Positions 22,508-33,884 of a DNA stretch of 64,000 nt are shown piece by piece. Source of the DNA: Armillaria gallica (taxonomy: Eukaryota; Basidiomycota; Agaricomycetes; Agaricales; Physalacriaceae); assembly GCA_037576215.1 (NCBI GenBank), contig JBANDB010000005.1, positions 5,208,001 to 5,272,000 of the forward strand, given 5' to 3'. Under the pieces are notes generated by a model that was not told the DNA's origin, searched no databases, and saw nothing but the letters and a program-made list of their open reading frames with translations. Both the position numbers and the translations under genes were made by a program. Each line of letters opens with the position of its first letter. Within the stretch, counting starts at the first letter, position 1.

Positions 22508-24061
22508 TCGTTCCAAACCTTGGACCACAAGGCACGAGGTTGTTCAAAGTCCACTGCAGAACACCAAACTGTAAGAAGACATCCCCGGGAAAACATCTCA
22601 CACTCACGTTCGGTAATCTCACTCAAGTCCCGATAAGCCGACCCAATGAAGTTCTCGTGTTTAGCCGTCCTTTCAGCATCCCTCACATTCCCGTCAAGCG
22701 TCGCTTTTTTGCCCTTGTAGCTCAATGGGCTAATGCTACTCTGATAGTTGGGCCTTGCGCCTTGACTAACAAATGTCTGTGGCCCGTCCCTCTGGAAGTT
22801 CGCCACGGGCACGATGGGCGCATTAACGGGCAACTGCTGATAATTTGTGCCAAGTCGGTGACGATGAGTGTCGGGGTAAGAAAACAAGCGCGACTGAAGA
22901 ACCGGATCTGCAGAAGGCTCGATGTAGGGGATCAAATGCGATGGAGAGAACGCAGCCTGCTCTGTGATGAGTCGATGAATGGCTATCGCCAAAAGTCAAC
23001 ATACCTGCTCGATCTCAGCGAAGTAATTTTGCGCATTTTCGTTGAGGACCAGCTTGCCGAATGGACGGAGAGGGAATTCCTTGTGCGGCCAAACTTTGGT
23101 GAGATCCAGAATGTTGTAGCGGAACTTTTCAGCCTGCTCAGGTGTCATCGTTTGCTGATACCATCAGTTAGAGGGAAAGTTGATGAACAATCGGGTCAAA
23201 CATACGACATATAATGTCCATGACGGATATTTGCCAGATTCGATCGCTTCGAACAGGTTTTGAATACCATAGTCAGGGTTGGACCCAGCCAGCTTTCCGG
23301 CGGTTTCATCGTCAAGAGTCTGAATCTGTATTTAGAATATGTGCGCGACGCGGAGAAGCTAAACTCGCCTTAAAACCTCCATCAGCGCGAACGTGAACTT
23401 GCGTGTACACGAACGACCCGTCCTCCTTCAACCATTTGAATGTATGGCCTGAGTACCCATGCATGTTGTGGTAGCCGTCAGGTGTCCCACGGTCGCTGAA
23501 CAGAATCATGATTTGGTGGATACTCTCCGGGTTCTGGCCGAGATAATCCCAGAACATATCTGGGTCCTTGAGATGCGTCTGCGGATCCCTCTTCTGCGTG
23601 TGGATGAAGTGTGGGAACTTGGCGGGATCGCGAATGAAGAAGACGGGCGTGTTATTGAAGACCCAGTCCCAATTACCCTCGTCGGTGCGAAGCTTGAGGG
23701 CAAAGCCTCGCGGGTCACGAGCAGTGTCGGCACTTCCGGACTCGCCACCGACGGTACTGAAACGCATCGTCGCGCGCACCTTCTTGCCTGGCGACGTCAA
23801 GAGACTGTTTGACGTGATGTCGGAGAGGTCGTGGGTGATTTCCAAGTACCCGTGAGCACCTGCACCCTTGGCGTGGACGACACGCTCGGGAATACGCTCT
23901 CTGTCGAAATGGGCGAGAAGGTCGATATGGTGGAAGTCTTGGAGTAACAGCGGGCCATTGATACCTGCTCGCTGTGCGCTGTAGGGCTCGTTGACGGGGG
24001 CACCGTTGGAAGTGGTGTAGAGGGCGTTGTCGGGCGTCGAGAAGACTTGCTTGGAAGGCAT
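22444..24061 (-). CDS. Catalase, small-subunit haem type
   Basis: Five exons (24061-23369, 23319-23206, 23154-23005, 22956-22608, 22553-22444) join to 1416 nt, 471 aa, with all phases consistent. Key residues: the distal His in [16 protein letters not shown] (about residues 54-69), the Asn in [14 protein letters not shown], and the proximal haem-binding Tyr in [14 protein letters not shown] (about residue 340). It converts two H2O2 to water and O2. The length is close to small-subunit catalases of about 480-500 aa. No N-terminal signal is present, and the last residues (SKMS) do not form a clear peroxisomal PTS1, so a cytosolic location is possible. Intron 1 uses a GC donor (AAG|GCGAGT). The 3' end overlaps the last exon of the opposite-strand transporter. 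Confidence 0.95.
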
Positions 24062-24104
24062 GATGGTGGTGGGTGGGAAACAAGTGGTCGTGGGGCCACT
24101 GTGC

Positions 24105-24117
24105 ACTATATAAATCG
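24105..24117 (-). promoter_or_regulatory. Possible TATA box of the catalase gene
   Basis: On the minus strand GATTTATATAGTG lies about 45-55 bp upstream of the catalase ATG, a reasonable TATA position for a highly expressed fungal gene. Confidence 0.4.
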
Positions 24118-26952
24118 CCCATCTTGGTCGATCCCGTGGTTAGTCAGCTGTGGAGGAAGGACAGAAGTATGACGCATCAGTGCAAGATCACCGCACGTGA
24201 TCGCATTCCCGTCGTATCCCATTGATGTGATTGGCTCCACCGCTTGCTTTCGTACTTCATATTCCGTTTCTGCCCTGTCCCATTCAGTTCTTGGGTCATA
24301 TGTCTGCGACCGTGAGATCCGGGCGAACAACTTCACCCCAGAATTCTGCTTCTCGGTCTTCGTCTTGGGTACTTACTACTTGTCGCCCCGGAAATACATC
24401 CACGACAGTCAGCGGGCTCCGATTTACCGATCTCGTCGTACCAGTAATCCAGCTATTGGTGAGCCAAGACTGAGCTGAGGCTAAACATTGGTCATGATCA
24501 CGCGAATTCGCGAGCACCCAAAACGGTCACAGGCTACCAACGTTCCCATCTCGTGCTATTTTCATCAGTAGCAATATGCATTCTTCGGGCCAAGTCTTTG
24601 CCATACTATGCGTGTGACGTTCCCCGACCCTAGGTTCACGAATCAACGTTCAACAATTGGTCAAACGCTCTATAATTTTGGACAACCCTTACCTACATGT
24701 TGCCATTGTGGTCAATAGGATGCAACCATCCAAGGGTCCGGGTCCCTATAGGCTACGATGTATGGCGAGAACCGGACGTCACCGCTTCAATACAACGCGC
24801 TGAGACGCCGTTACACGAAGGACAAAAGTTTAGCATTCGCAAACTTGTCTTGATTTGGACATAGCTCAATCGCGTGACTCTTACCAATGCGCTTGAGTCA
24901 AACCACCAGTTTTGTGCTTCCAAAGACCGGATGTACACGCGCTCCTGGAGGAACTCCTTGGATTTGTGCTTAAGATAGCACTGATCTATCTGACAATCAG
25001 TTACCGATAGGATCCCCGTATGTATTCGCTTACCTTCTGGTTCATTTCTGAAGTTCTTTCTACCGCACTTTCGATTGTCTTGCTTCACACGTCATGTGAG
25101 TAATTGCCATCGTGGAGTACTTCAAGCTTCCAGCGTCATGAACTGGCGTGATCGTTCATTACAGCGTAGTAAGGCGAACTAAGGAGGATTCGATGTCCAC
25201 GAAATCTGTCACGGGGTGATGTCAAGGTTGGGCAGTCAGAATTGGTAGACTTCCAGAAACCAGCAACACATATGTTAAATTTGTGACGATTTCGACTCCC
25301 TGGAACGTTACGTTATGCACGATAACCCGCAGATAGTACTATCGGGGCAAAACATCGCGTGCCGGCCTCTGACCGACGGTTTTTGTCACGATAGCAGAGC
25401 AGTACGCTGGATCATATGCAGGCACCTCCCATTCTCGAGTGGAGTGACACCTAGATGGCCGTCCGTGAAACGACCGCTCCATGAACTACGTTTCACGTAG
25501 CACAAAGAATGCAAAAAGACAAAACCTTTGGCCCAGAAGCAATTTTAACGTCTCGCTGACTTGCAACGGTCTCTAAAAGCACCAAATCTGCGGTTGTGTT
25601 GGATGTATTCGTTAAACTACACGTGCGGGTGTATCATTCTTGTCTAGAATGATGACAGTTATCCCATTTGATGTACTCAGGACTTCCAATCTGTTCGACA
25701 GTCAGTCGCTGTTAGGATTCTCGCACGTGTTTACTTGCCTTTACGTTATTTCCGCATACATACTTGTTGTAAGTATAAAACGCTGTGGATGGTTGCCATA
25801 AATCAAGACATCTTCACAACCAGCTACGGGGAGCAGAGAAAACAGACAACAGGTTCAAGCTTAGCTTCAACCCCGGTCCTTCGTTGCCATGTCCGCGCAT
25901 TGACCATTGCATTGTAAGGCGGTGATGGAGGAAATGAAAATGTGATGACATCGACATCATGCGCAGCTCATCATGGTAGACCGTGGGCACCACGATACAG
26001 CGATACGTGATGACCCGAGACAACAGAAGGCGCCTATCCTCGTTCTGATTAAAACATACGGCTTCATGATCTTGTTATTTTGCCCATCCAAATCGAAAAG
26101 ACAGCGTTAGAATCGCGGATTTGACAGGTGTTGTACGTGGGAACTGATTTCAGCGTCTAGCGGACTGATGGATATGCTTGCTGTGAAAGGATGAAGCCCG
26201 GGCTGCGAGAAAAAAGGTGTAAGTGATGTGTTCCGCCTCGTGGTAATTCGCTCGGATACAAGTCACCTTGAAGATACCGACAGCCAATGGAACTCGAAAG
26301 AGATGGGTCCTAGATCTTTGACGACGAGAACGAATGTCAATCACAGTTGGGTAAATCTGCCTGATGAGTCCGCAACTCATATGTGCAGGCAACGATGGTT
26401 GTCAAGAATAACGGTCCATATTTTAAGCTTGTACCGGGTCCGGCATCATCATCAACGATGCCAGGAACTCAAAATCAGATCCAGAGGGAACACAGTATGA
26501 GGATAACCTTCCGTGGCCTGTTGCTTGCCCTCAACGAATATGAGGGCCTGTAATAATCGTGGTGTTCCCCGGGTAAGCTGGAATGAATGATACATCACGA
26601 CCGATACGGGTGCTGATTTCCGCTATTAGACTAGCGCCCCGTTAATTCCCACGAATGAAAGTGAACATTCCACAACGGTGAGGCCGTCGTTGAGATGTCG
26701 ACAAATTGATGATGGGAGTAAAAGAAGCAGAGAAGTTTGAGTCACGCCACCCTTCCTTCCTTCGTTCCTTCCGGATCCGGATCCGAATCTTTTCTACTTC
26801 GTTTTCTCTTCCTTCACTCACGTTCGTCGTTCTTTTCACGCGGCAGGGCTGCGTCCGAGGCCTTTTCCCGGATTTTCGTTCTTCTGCTGGGCTGTTTTTC
26901 GAATATCCAGTTATTTTATCTTGCAAGTCAAGACTATACTTCAATTGCAGCG
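24118..26952. other. Long intergenic region, no gene recognised
   Basis: About 2.8 kb between catalase (-) and the membrane-protein gene on +. Many short frames exist but none has a recognisable domain or consistent exon structure. The tract ttccttccttcgttccttccggatccggatccg at about 26750-26784 is CT-rich with a GGATCC-type tandem and probably belongs to the promoter or 5' untranslated region of the next gene. Confidence 0.45.
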
Positions 26953-28989
26953 ATGATAAGAAGGACATTGAAGTGGAAGTTGGAGGCGCTCGTTCGTTCA
27001 CTTATATCAAACGTAGGACAAGATACTGACGAGCAACGATTACAGTATACCCGTATCACCCTCAACCGTCTTACCACTGCATTTTTTCTCTTTGGTTTCT
27101 TCCACTGCTTCGCGCAGGGGATCATACAGTCCTTACTCTTCTCCGTCGACTCTGAATACAACGCCTTACTCAAAAAAGTGACCGTAGCCGCCAATGTTCC
27201 TCCAGCGAATCATACCTTCTTCGTTGGTTCGACCTTACGGATGTGTGATTACCTTCCTCATAACGACACTTCTTGTTCGGATGTCTTTACGATTAATCGG
27301 CCCTCGTCAGCCATGCTTGTTTATAGTAACCAGAACGTGCGTCATTCCAACGAGTCGGTGAACTAAATCTTACACTTTCTTCAGATCACTGAGAACAATT
27401 TCGTATGGCGCGCCGGTCTGGAAGGTTCAGGCTTCTCCGTCACGTCCTCGGATAACACAACATATCCCGTCATCCTCAAGGCCCTCAAGGGCGAAAGCGG
27501 TAACATAACCTTAAGCCAGACTTGCGTCCAGACATTACTTTTACCGTCCCAAGAGTAAGTTGCGTTATTTTAACAGGTTGCGTTTATTCAACCCTGCTTC
27601 AGCTTGTCTAATTTCCGCCGGGAAAACCTCGCCTTCATCTTCTTGCAATTCTGGCTCTTTGGCATCTCCGTTCTCGCCATGATTCAAGACTCTGTGCCTC
27701 ATCTGTACGTAATTTAATTTTACTACTCCTCTCATCCGTTCAACTACTGGTGTATCTCAGTCTCGCTGGGATCGGTGCCAGGATACTGCTTACCGCATGG
27801 TCGGCATATGCGATCTGGCGTACGCACCATCTGTCCAGCGTGTACAGGGCGCTTCTAAGTGATCCCGGCACGCCATGCTCGGTTGATTTCTTCCCGATAT
27901 ACTTCAGTACTCGTTCCTCGTTGGAGATTCCCGACCTTGTGTTGAATCTCACCGCCTTGTCCATCATGATATGGACAGTTCTTAGGGTTTGTTGTAATTT
28001 CACATGCGGTTTTCCACTTAACGACTAGTATGACAGGTGTACGCTGTGCAATCATACAAGTGCGTTGGTGCACCGGCTCACATCCTCAGGATTCATAAGG
28101 TGGGGAGATTCGATAGATGCTTCTGATGCGCCGCTTACCCGGGTCGTAGTTTTTCATGGCTATGCAAGCATGTTTACAGCTCGAGGTCTACATTCTTCCC
28201 GCCGGAATGGGACTTTGGATCGATCAGTTGTTCAACACCTACATCAATCATATCTCCGAGCATACGGTGATTTATAAAGGTGTCTTCATATTCTACACCG
28301 TTGTGCGTATCCCATCTACAATAGTAGCATATGTCGTTACTTAATGTCCTGCAGATGGTTGTCCCGTGGATGGTATTGGTAAGGAAGGCCTTCTTCAGCC
28401 TTGTATCTCTCTGATCATTGTAGGGATGGTATGCGGTTCGGTACGAAAGAAAGAAATGGATGTTCACATTCATCTTCGTCGGCTTCCTGTTCCTGCTGTG
28501 TGAAAGCCTCATGTTATACTCTCAAGTCTACAGATGGTACTTAATCACCTCGCTTCGTGGGCATCTCATATAACTTTCACTTAGGACATTTATCATGTGG
28601 GCTAACCTTGCCTGCTTCACGGTCGCATACATGATCGTCATCGTCGCCTGCATAATCCTAGGCATCGTTTGTTTACGGAACTTTGATCAAGGGCTGGCAC
28701 AGTATTGTACGTTCCTCCTCATTGCTACACTCACCAGTTCCTAATATGTCCTGTTTCAGTGAACGCCGAATCCGTACTGGCGTCATCCAATTTTGCTCCA
28801 GAAGTTTTCCAGCACCGTGAGGACATGGATATTGAGAAAGCCCCGCTGCCCGAATTCCCGATTCCGCTTCATGTCCTTAAAGGCTCTCAGGAGCTCGATA
28901 GACCTCAATCATCGTACTTCCTTCCTACGCTTCATGCTGATGATACGAGCCCTGGTGGTGTTGTTGTTGTGAAGAAAGATCGCTGGTAG
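26953..28989 (+). CDS. Multi-pass membrane protein with glycosylated lumenal loop
   Basis: Ten exons (26953-27336, 27385-27554, 27603-27704, 27761-27986, 28037-28099, 28150-28302, 28355-28378, 28424-28536, 28585-28706, 28760-28989) join to 1587 nt, 528 aa, with consistent phases. A first membrane helix (TTAFFLFGFFHCFAQGI) is followed by a loop of about 140 residues with several N-glycosylation sequons (NHT, NDT, NTT, NIT). About six more helices follow, e.g. AFIFLQFWLFGISVLAM, FTFIFVGFLFLLCESLM and CFTVAYMIVIVACIILGIV. The C-terminal tail is polar and cytosolic in the predicted topology. Exon 7 is only 24 nt. I know of similar uncharacterised proteins in mushrooms but cannot assign a function. 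Confidence 0.7.
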
Positions 28990-29840
28990 CATTCATGACC
29001 TCAGGACTATTTTCGGTACTATAGTGTGTGTGCTCGGACTTTTCGTTTCGTTTTTGCCTGGGTTTTTGTAGGTTTGCACAGGCTGCGCCTAACAAGAAGC
29101 TTTTCTAGATATTTGGATCAGGTGTAGAAGCACTTTGCCTGTTGAAAGATATGAATACGATGAATTGGCGCTGCCATAACAACCGTGTGGACTCGAATCG
29201 AATACGGGACTAAACCTGCGTTCATGCAGAACGAATGAACCAAAACCGTCCGGCTGGGTGGATATAGCACACCCATCGGAATCCTTAAAGAGAACGAAGG
29301 CTTGGTGTTTGGTTGGCTCTTGTTCTGAGGCTTCCAATAGCGATTTGGCATGGCGAGTCACAGGTCGTTTATCCTCTTCCATCATAGGAACGAACGACTC
29401 ATCTAGTTTCAGCAAATGCCACTCGAGGAACGGAAGCTGAGAAATATCAGCAAGGATCTCTAAGGCTGTAGGACAAAAACGAGACGCAGAAATCCGGGAA
29501 GTCAGCCTTGGTCTTTGTGCTGCGCATGAGTTAGGCAGGATGTGTTCAGATCCTTTGGGGACTCTCTGGACTTTGGCACGAAGTAGATGATAAACTGCGG
29601 GACCGCCAACAAATCCTCTCTATCGCTGGTTAAACATTCCAAAACAATGTTCCCATACTACACTTCCAACTACAAGGTCTACTGAGGCCATTATATCACA
29701 GAAATTTCCTTAATTGACCGACTAAGGATTAATATGAGAGCAATTGTATTTACGCTCTCAATCTCAATGCCAAAATGAAATATACAGGTCAGAAAGCTGC
29801 GCGCTATCTACCCCGTAGACGAGCAGATTGCTGACTACTA
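28990..29840. other. Intergenic, no gene recognised
   Basis: Reading frames of up to 108 codons on - (29089-29415) have no family resemblance. The duplicated unit A begins at about 29841. Confidence 0.4.
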
Positions 29841-32502
29841 CTATGGATCTTCAGCGGAAATACCATCCCTATCGCCCGTCAACCATCTACTCTGGAATGC
29901 AAACGTAATGCTCAATTCTTCCATTTCCGCGCGTTCCGGGGACGTTTCTTTAGCGGTCAAAAGTGGGAAGCGGCAGCCGAGTTGACAATCCCTGTGGACG
30001 TGGCGATAGATAGTTCTCGAAAACGGAGTGTGGGGTACCTATTTTATGGTGAAAAATGCGGGGAAATACCCCCGGGTCTTCTATGTAATGTAAGTCGTGA
30101 TGTCAGAAGTTCGACTATGCGGTAATATTAATTATTGTTGTATAAAGTCCGTACAAGTATCAATGACAACCGTCAACGCCGTGCCATTCATGTTGGCTGT
30201 ATAGAATTTGCATAAGATTATCTGCTTGACTTGAGGGCGAAAGTGTCTGACCTTTGCGCTCAACACGGCCGCCGTTGATCCAGTGTTTGAAAAACGATCG
30301 TTGAGCCCAATAGCCTTCTCTTGGTCATCGTTTCTTTGGGACAACTCCGGCCACGGAGAAGAATCTGCGTTTGTGTTGGTCTCTTTATCTCGAAGCTCGA
30401 TATTCAATCCGCCAATTGACATATCGAAAGAGTCGAACGAGTGAAGGGTTGTGTCTTCCCTTCCTCCGCGAATCCGTCCTGTCATACGGCTGTTGCAAAC
30501 AGCAAGGACTGTATTCGAATACATCTTTATCAAGCAATGCGCAGGGACAGTGGAGTATTTGTTATTGTAGGAGAAAAAGAGTGCCATGTGGACGGCAGCA
30601 ATCGCAGCTGTGCAGATGGTAAATGAACGAATGCGATCCACTTTCCTAGCATATGACTAACCTGTTGCTGTCCCAGTTTCAATGCTCAGTCGTATTAGTC
30701 TGGAAAGAAGTATCCGAGTAGATTTGAGGCCGGTTTGAGATCGACTTAACTACAGGCGGCAACGATCAACCAAGACCTAGGTGCTATGCCCCGACTTCAC
30801 TTACGAGGTAGACCATGCACAAAGCAATGGCAGTATCACACAAAGCGCTTCCACCCAACCATATCTACGAGTCGTAAATGATTGAATACGGGACGCGACG
30901 AAGGCCTGCTCACCATTGCCGTCACCCTGACCTTAAAATCTTGCTGAAGACTTGAGTAGTGGCCACTGTTCCGTGTTTGGATGCCACAACAAATCGCAGC
31001 TGCAAATTGAGTAAAAGAAATCTTTGATGAAGATCGTGTTTTTAGGGAGCAGTATAAGACGTTTTTGAAAAACCTTACCATCGAAAGGATAATACATAAC
31101 CATCGGGCCTTCTTGCTGAATTTATACATTCGCCAGGCGTAGAATAATTGGGCGATGCAGCCAACTATCGCTATTTCAGTAACTCAAAGCATAAATGTAC
31201 GTGCATAAGTACGCACCAAATCCACAAAGAATAGGCATCGTGAACCATGAGAAATGGATATCACTGAGTCCAGAAACGTTCCCAAAGTTATAACAGAACG
31301 TGTCGAAAGTGTCAATCATGTTGCTAACAGTCTCAACAGTCTCGGTCACCCAGAGAAGATATACGACCGTCTTGGACGCGAAATCATCCTTTGGAAAGGA
31401 GATGTAGTATATGTCTTTGAATGAGGTGAGTAAAGGACAGTCAAGAACGCGCGGACAGGGATAGGACCACTGACAGACTTGGTTGCACAGGATGCCATAT
31501 AGGATCAAACCCAGGAAGCAGCGGATCAACTGCATGAAAATTAAGTGACCGCCGCTTTCTAGTATATAAGATTGGAGCTGTACCAGGGGTCCCGTTCTGA
31601 AGTATTAAAATCAGTACAGAGATCAGTCTGAGAACGAGAGTGTTACCGACGTTGAAGAGGGTGCTACACCAGCCTCTTCGGCCAGAGTAGTATTAAATGA
31701 GGGCATCGACTTGGAGTGCAGAGCTGCCACGAAAATTTCTGCCGCTATACATTTAAGTAAGTAGCTCCAGGTCTACGCTCGAAGTGCCGCGGCCGGCCGA
31801 CCGTCATGTTGTATAGGAGCATACGGCCCTGCCACAAATAAGCAGTGCGCGCCTAGAGAAACTCAGCGTGAAGTCCAGTTCAATCGTCTACATCGACCCT
31901 TGATCAATTCAGTCGGAATTCAGTGCTACGTACATCATTGCATGCTCCGGAATCTATTGAGATAAGCCTTATCTGGGTATTGAAAGGTAAGCGCCAAGCT
32001 TCAGTAAATCACAGAATTATATAAACGAGTTTTCTTGCCTCTCGGAGGACAATTGGTAATGGTGGTGGTCGACGCGTGAGGCGGCGGAGACAACGGAGAC
32101 GCTGAGTCACGCTAAGTCCAGAAAAGGCAATAGTATTGTTCGCACTGGACGGGTCGCGGATGCAATTGGCGGTGTGTCCGAGGAATGAAGCCGAGGGTGC
32201 TTCTACTAATCTCTACGTTCTTCGTGTTCGTGAGTACAAGGTGTACTAAGTCAAAGGTATCTTTCTGTTTTCTAATCTCTCATTTACAGTGGTCCCTAAC
32301 GTTTGTTGGGCAGTGTTATTTTTCCCTTCTCCTCGATATTAGCCAGGATAGCAGGAGATACTTGCCATGGGTGCAATTGTAGAGCGGCGATCACAGTCTG
32401 CTGAAGAGACTCGCCCAAGGGAATTTGAGTAAGGCACGCTGTTTTCAATCGAAGAGGGACGCGGACGTAAAATAGCCGACGTGACCTACATTTTCGCGTT
32501 CA
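29841..32502. repeat. Duplicated unit A
   Basis: This stretch is nearly identical by eye to unit C from its first bases (atggatcttcagc, also at 45435) and to unit B from ttccgggg onward. It contains a DUF6534-type gene, its upstream region and about 800 bp beyond. The right end, near 32502, stops matching unit B after gacctacattttcgcgtt. Confidence 0.85.
30132..31706 (-). CDS. DUF6534-type seven-helix membrane protein, copy A
   Basis: The ATG at 31706 (MPSFNTTLAEEAGVAP) opens a 60-nt exon, followed by a 117-nt intron. Exon 2 starts at 31529 and gives LIRCFLGLILYGILCNQV, joined across a GTCAGT donor to YIYYISFPKD. Later exons give HFSWFTMPILCGF, AIVGCIAQLFYAWRMYKFSK, ISFTQFAAAICCGIQ, IWLGGSALCDTAIALCMVYL and SRLIRLSIETGTATA, the order typical of this fungal family. 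A polar tail of about 100 residues with KMYSNTVLAVCNSRM follows the last helix and stops at 30132. The family is widespread in Agaricomycetes and uncharacterised. I see no internal stop in copy A. Confidence 0.8.
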
Positions 32503-32561
32503 AGGACCCACCCCCCTTCTTCTCCTTCCATATAGGGTAGTAATATAGCTATATTTGTGAC
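32503..32561. other. Short spacer ending in hAT target site
   Basis: The last eight bases (32554-32561, TTTGTGAC) are the left target duplication of the MITE that follows. Confidence 0.7.
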
Positions 32562-33195
32562 TAGTGATGCCACGACTCGGCTTAAAGTCGCTTGAGCCGG
32601 TAAGCTGAGTCTGAGTCTTGATTGGCTCAGACTCATTCTAGGCTCAACCTCATCAACGAGCCGGCTAAAGCCGGGCTTGAGTCGCTTTAGCCCGAATGAA
32701 GGTGCCTGATTTGGCCAACATCTTCTTGACCTTTATTCTCCCCTGGGACACATAAGCTCACACCCTGTACTATGCAAAATAAGCTTCCAACACATATCAA
32801 GGAAAATAGACATTCAAAATGCTCATTAATATCATAAAACGGAACAACCGAAGTTTGAGCATCAGTGCCCGTACAAATGCCGAGGTCAATCCGATGGATT
32901 TCCTAAAAAGGTGAAGGGGCTGTAGTTTATAGCTATATTGAAGATGTACTTACAGATTTGCGAGTTGGACACCTATATATCATCAGGTATTGATTCTGAA
33001 GGATGTTAGAAGGATGCACAATTTTAACCTAGTGATTTCCTTTTTAGATCGTTAGTCTGAGCTCAAGTCGACTTGAGCCGAAGTCTAGCTTAGCCGACAT
33101 CATGGGTATGGACTTAAGCCGCCTCGGCTAAGAACAATTACCAAAGTCGGCATAAGCCTAGCCGAGTTGAGTCTAGCCGAGTCGCGGCAACACTA
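32562..33195. mobile_element. hAT-type MITE 1
   Basis: This is a 634-bp element with inverted ends TAGTGATGCCACGACTCGGC on the left and TAGTGTTGCCGCGACTCGGC (read inward from the right). It is flanked by 8-bp repeats TTTGTGAC (32554-32561) and TTTGGGAC (33196-33203), one mismatch. No coding capacity is seen. Its interior repeats short motifs of the type aagccga/gagtc in both orientations. It starts like the MITE at 39461 (shared ACTCGGCTTAAAG), so the two belong to one family. Confidence 0.8.
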
Positions 33196-33373
33196 TTTGG
33201 GACCTTCAGTCATAGTATTTGTTGCCGGCAACTTCTGGTTAGTTGCCGAGTACATGCCGAACGCCGCGGCAACTGATTCCAGCACCGTTCCAGTAACGCC
33301 AAAAGGCTAGAATGTGTATCAGAACGTAGACCTGTGACCGGTCCCTACATGAGCAAGCGTCAATGGTAAGGAC

Positions 33374-33493
33374 CTGTAAATCTGACTTTGAATTCCCTTT
33401 GATGCGTTTAGGGATTTGCCGAATCCTAAAAAGGTCAGAACGCGGATACTATATTTGGGTTTGGATGGTGCACCGGGACAGCGACAACGCGTT
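33374..33493 (+). repeat. Inverted repeat arm, left
   Basis: About 120 bp, nearly identical in reverse orientation to 33756-33875; the core contains CTGACTTTGAATTCCC and AGGGATTTGCCGAATCC. About 260 bp separates the arms. The right arm abuts the point where the GH51 pseudogene loses homology to its intact copy. Confidence 0.8.
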
Positions 33494-33755
33494 TTGGCAT
33501 GAGTGCTTCATGGATTTCTTTGAAAAATTGTGCTTTCATCATATTTTACAATACCTGCCCCAATGACATGCTATTTGGACCGTTGTAATAAGTGATACGT
33601 TGTTAGGCATCAACATTCAAAACCAGTACTTGTTGAATGATCTTTTAAACTTTATGGATGATTTCAGCAGCAATACATGATGTTATCAGGAGTGAGAGGT
33701 GAATGTATACTTAGAAGAAGACGAACGACGCTTGTAAGTCAAGAAGTTGCTCAGA

Positions 33756-33875
33756 AACACATTGTCGCTGTTGCGGTGCACCATCAAAACCCAAATATGG
33801 TATCCGCGTTCTGACCTTTTTAGGATTCGGCAAATCCCTAAACGCATCAAAGGGAATTCAAAGTCAGCTGTACAG
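33756..33875 (-). repeat. Inverted repeat arm, right
   Basis: This is the partner of 33374-33493. It sits immediately beside the truncated 3' end of the GH51 copy, so the fold-back structure, or the event that made it, probably removed the C-terminal part of that gene. Confidence 0.8.
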
Positions 33876-33884
33876 ATACTACTA

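Noticed and set aside
23459..23855. Frames on + inside the catalase region
   Set aside because: They are shadows of catalase exons on the other strand.
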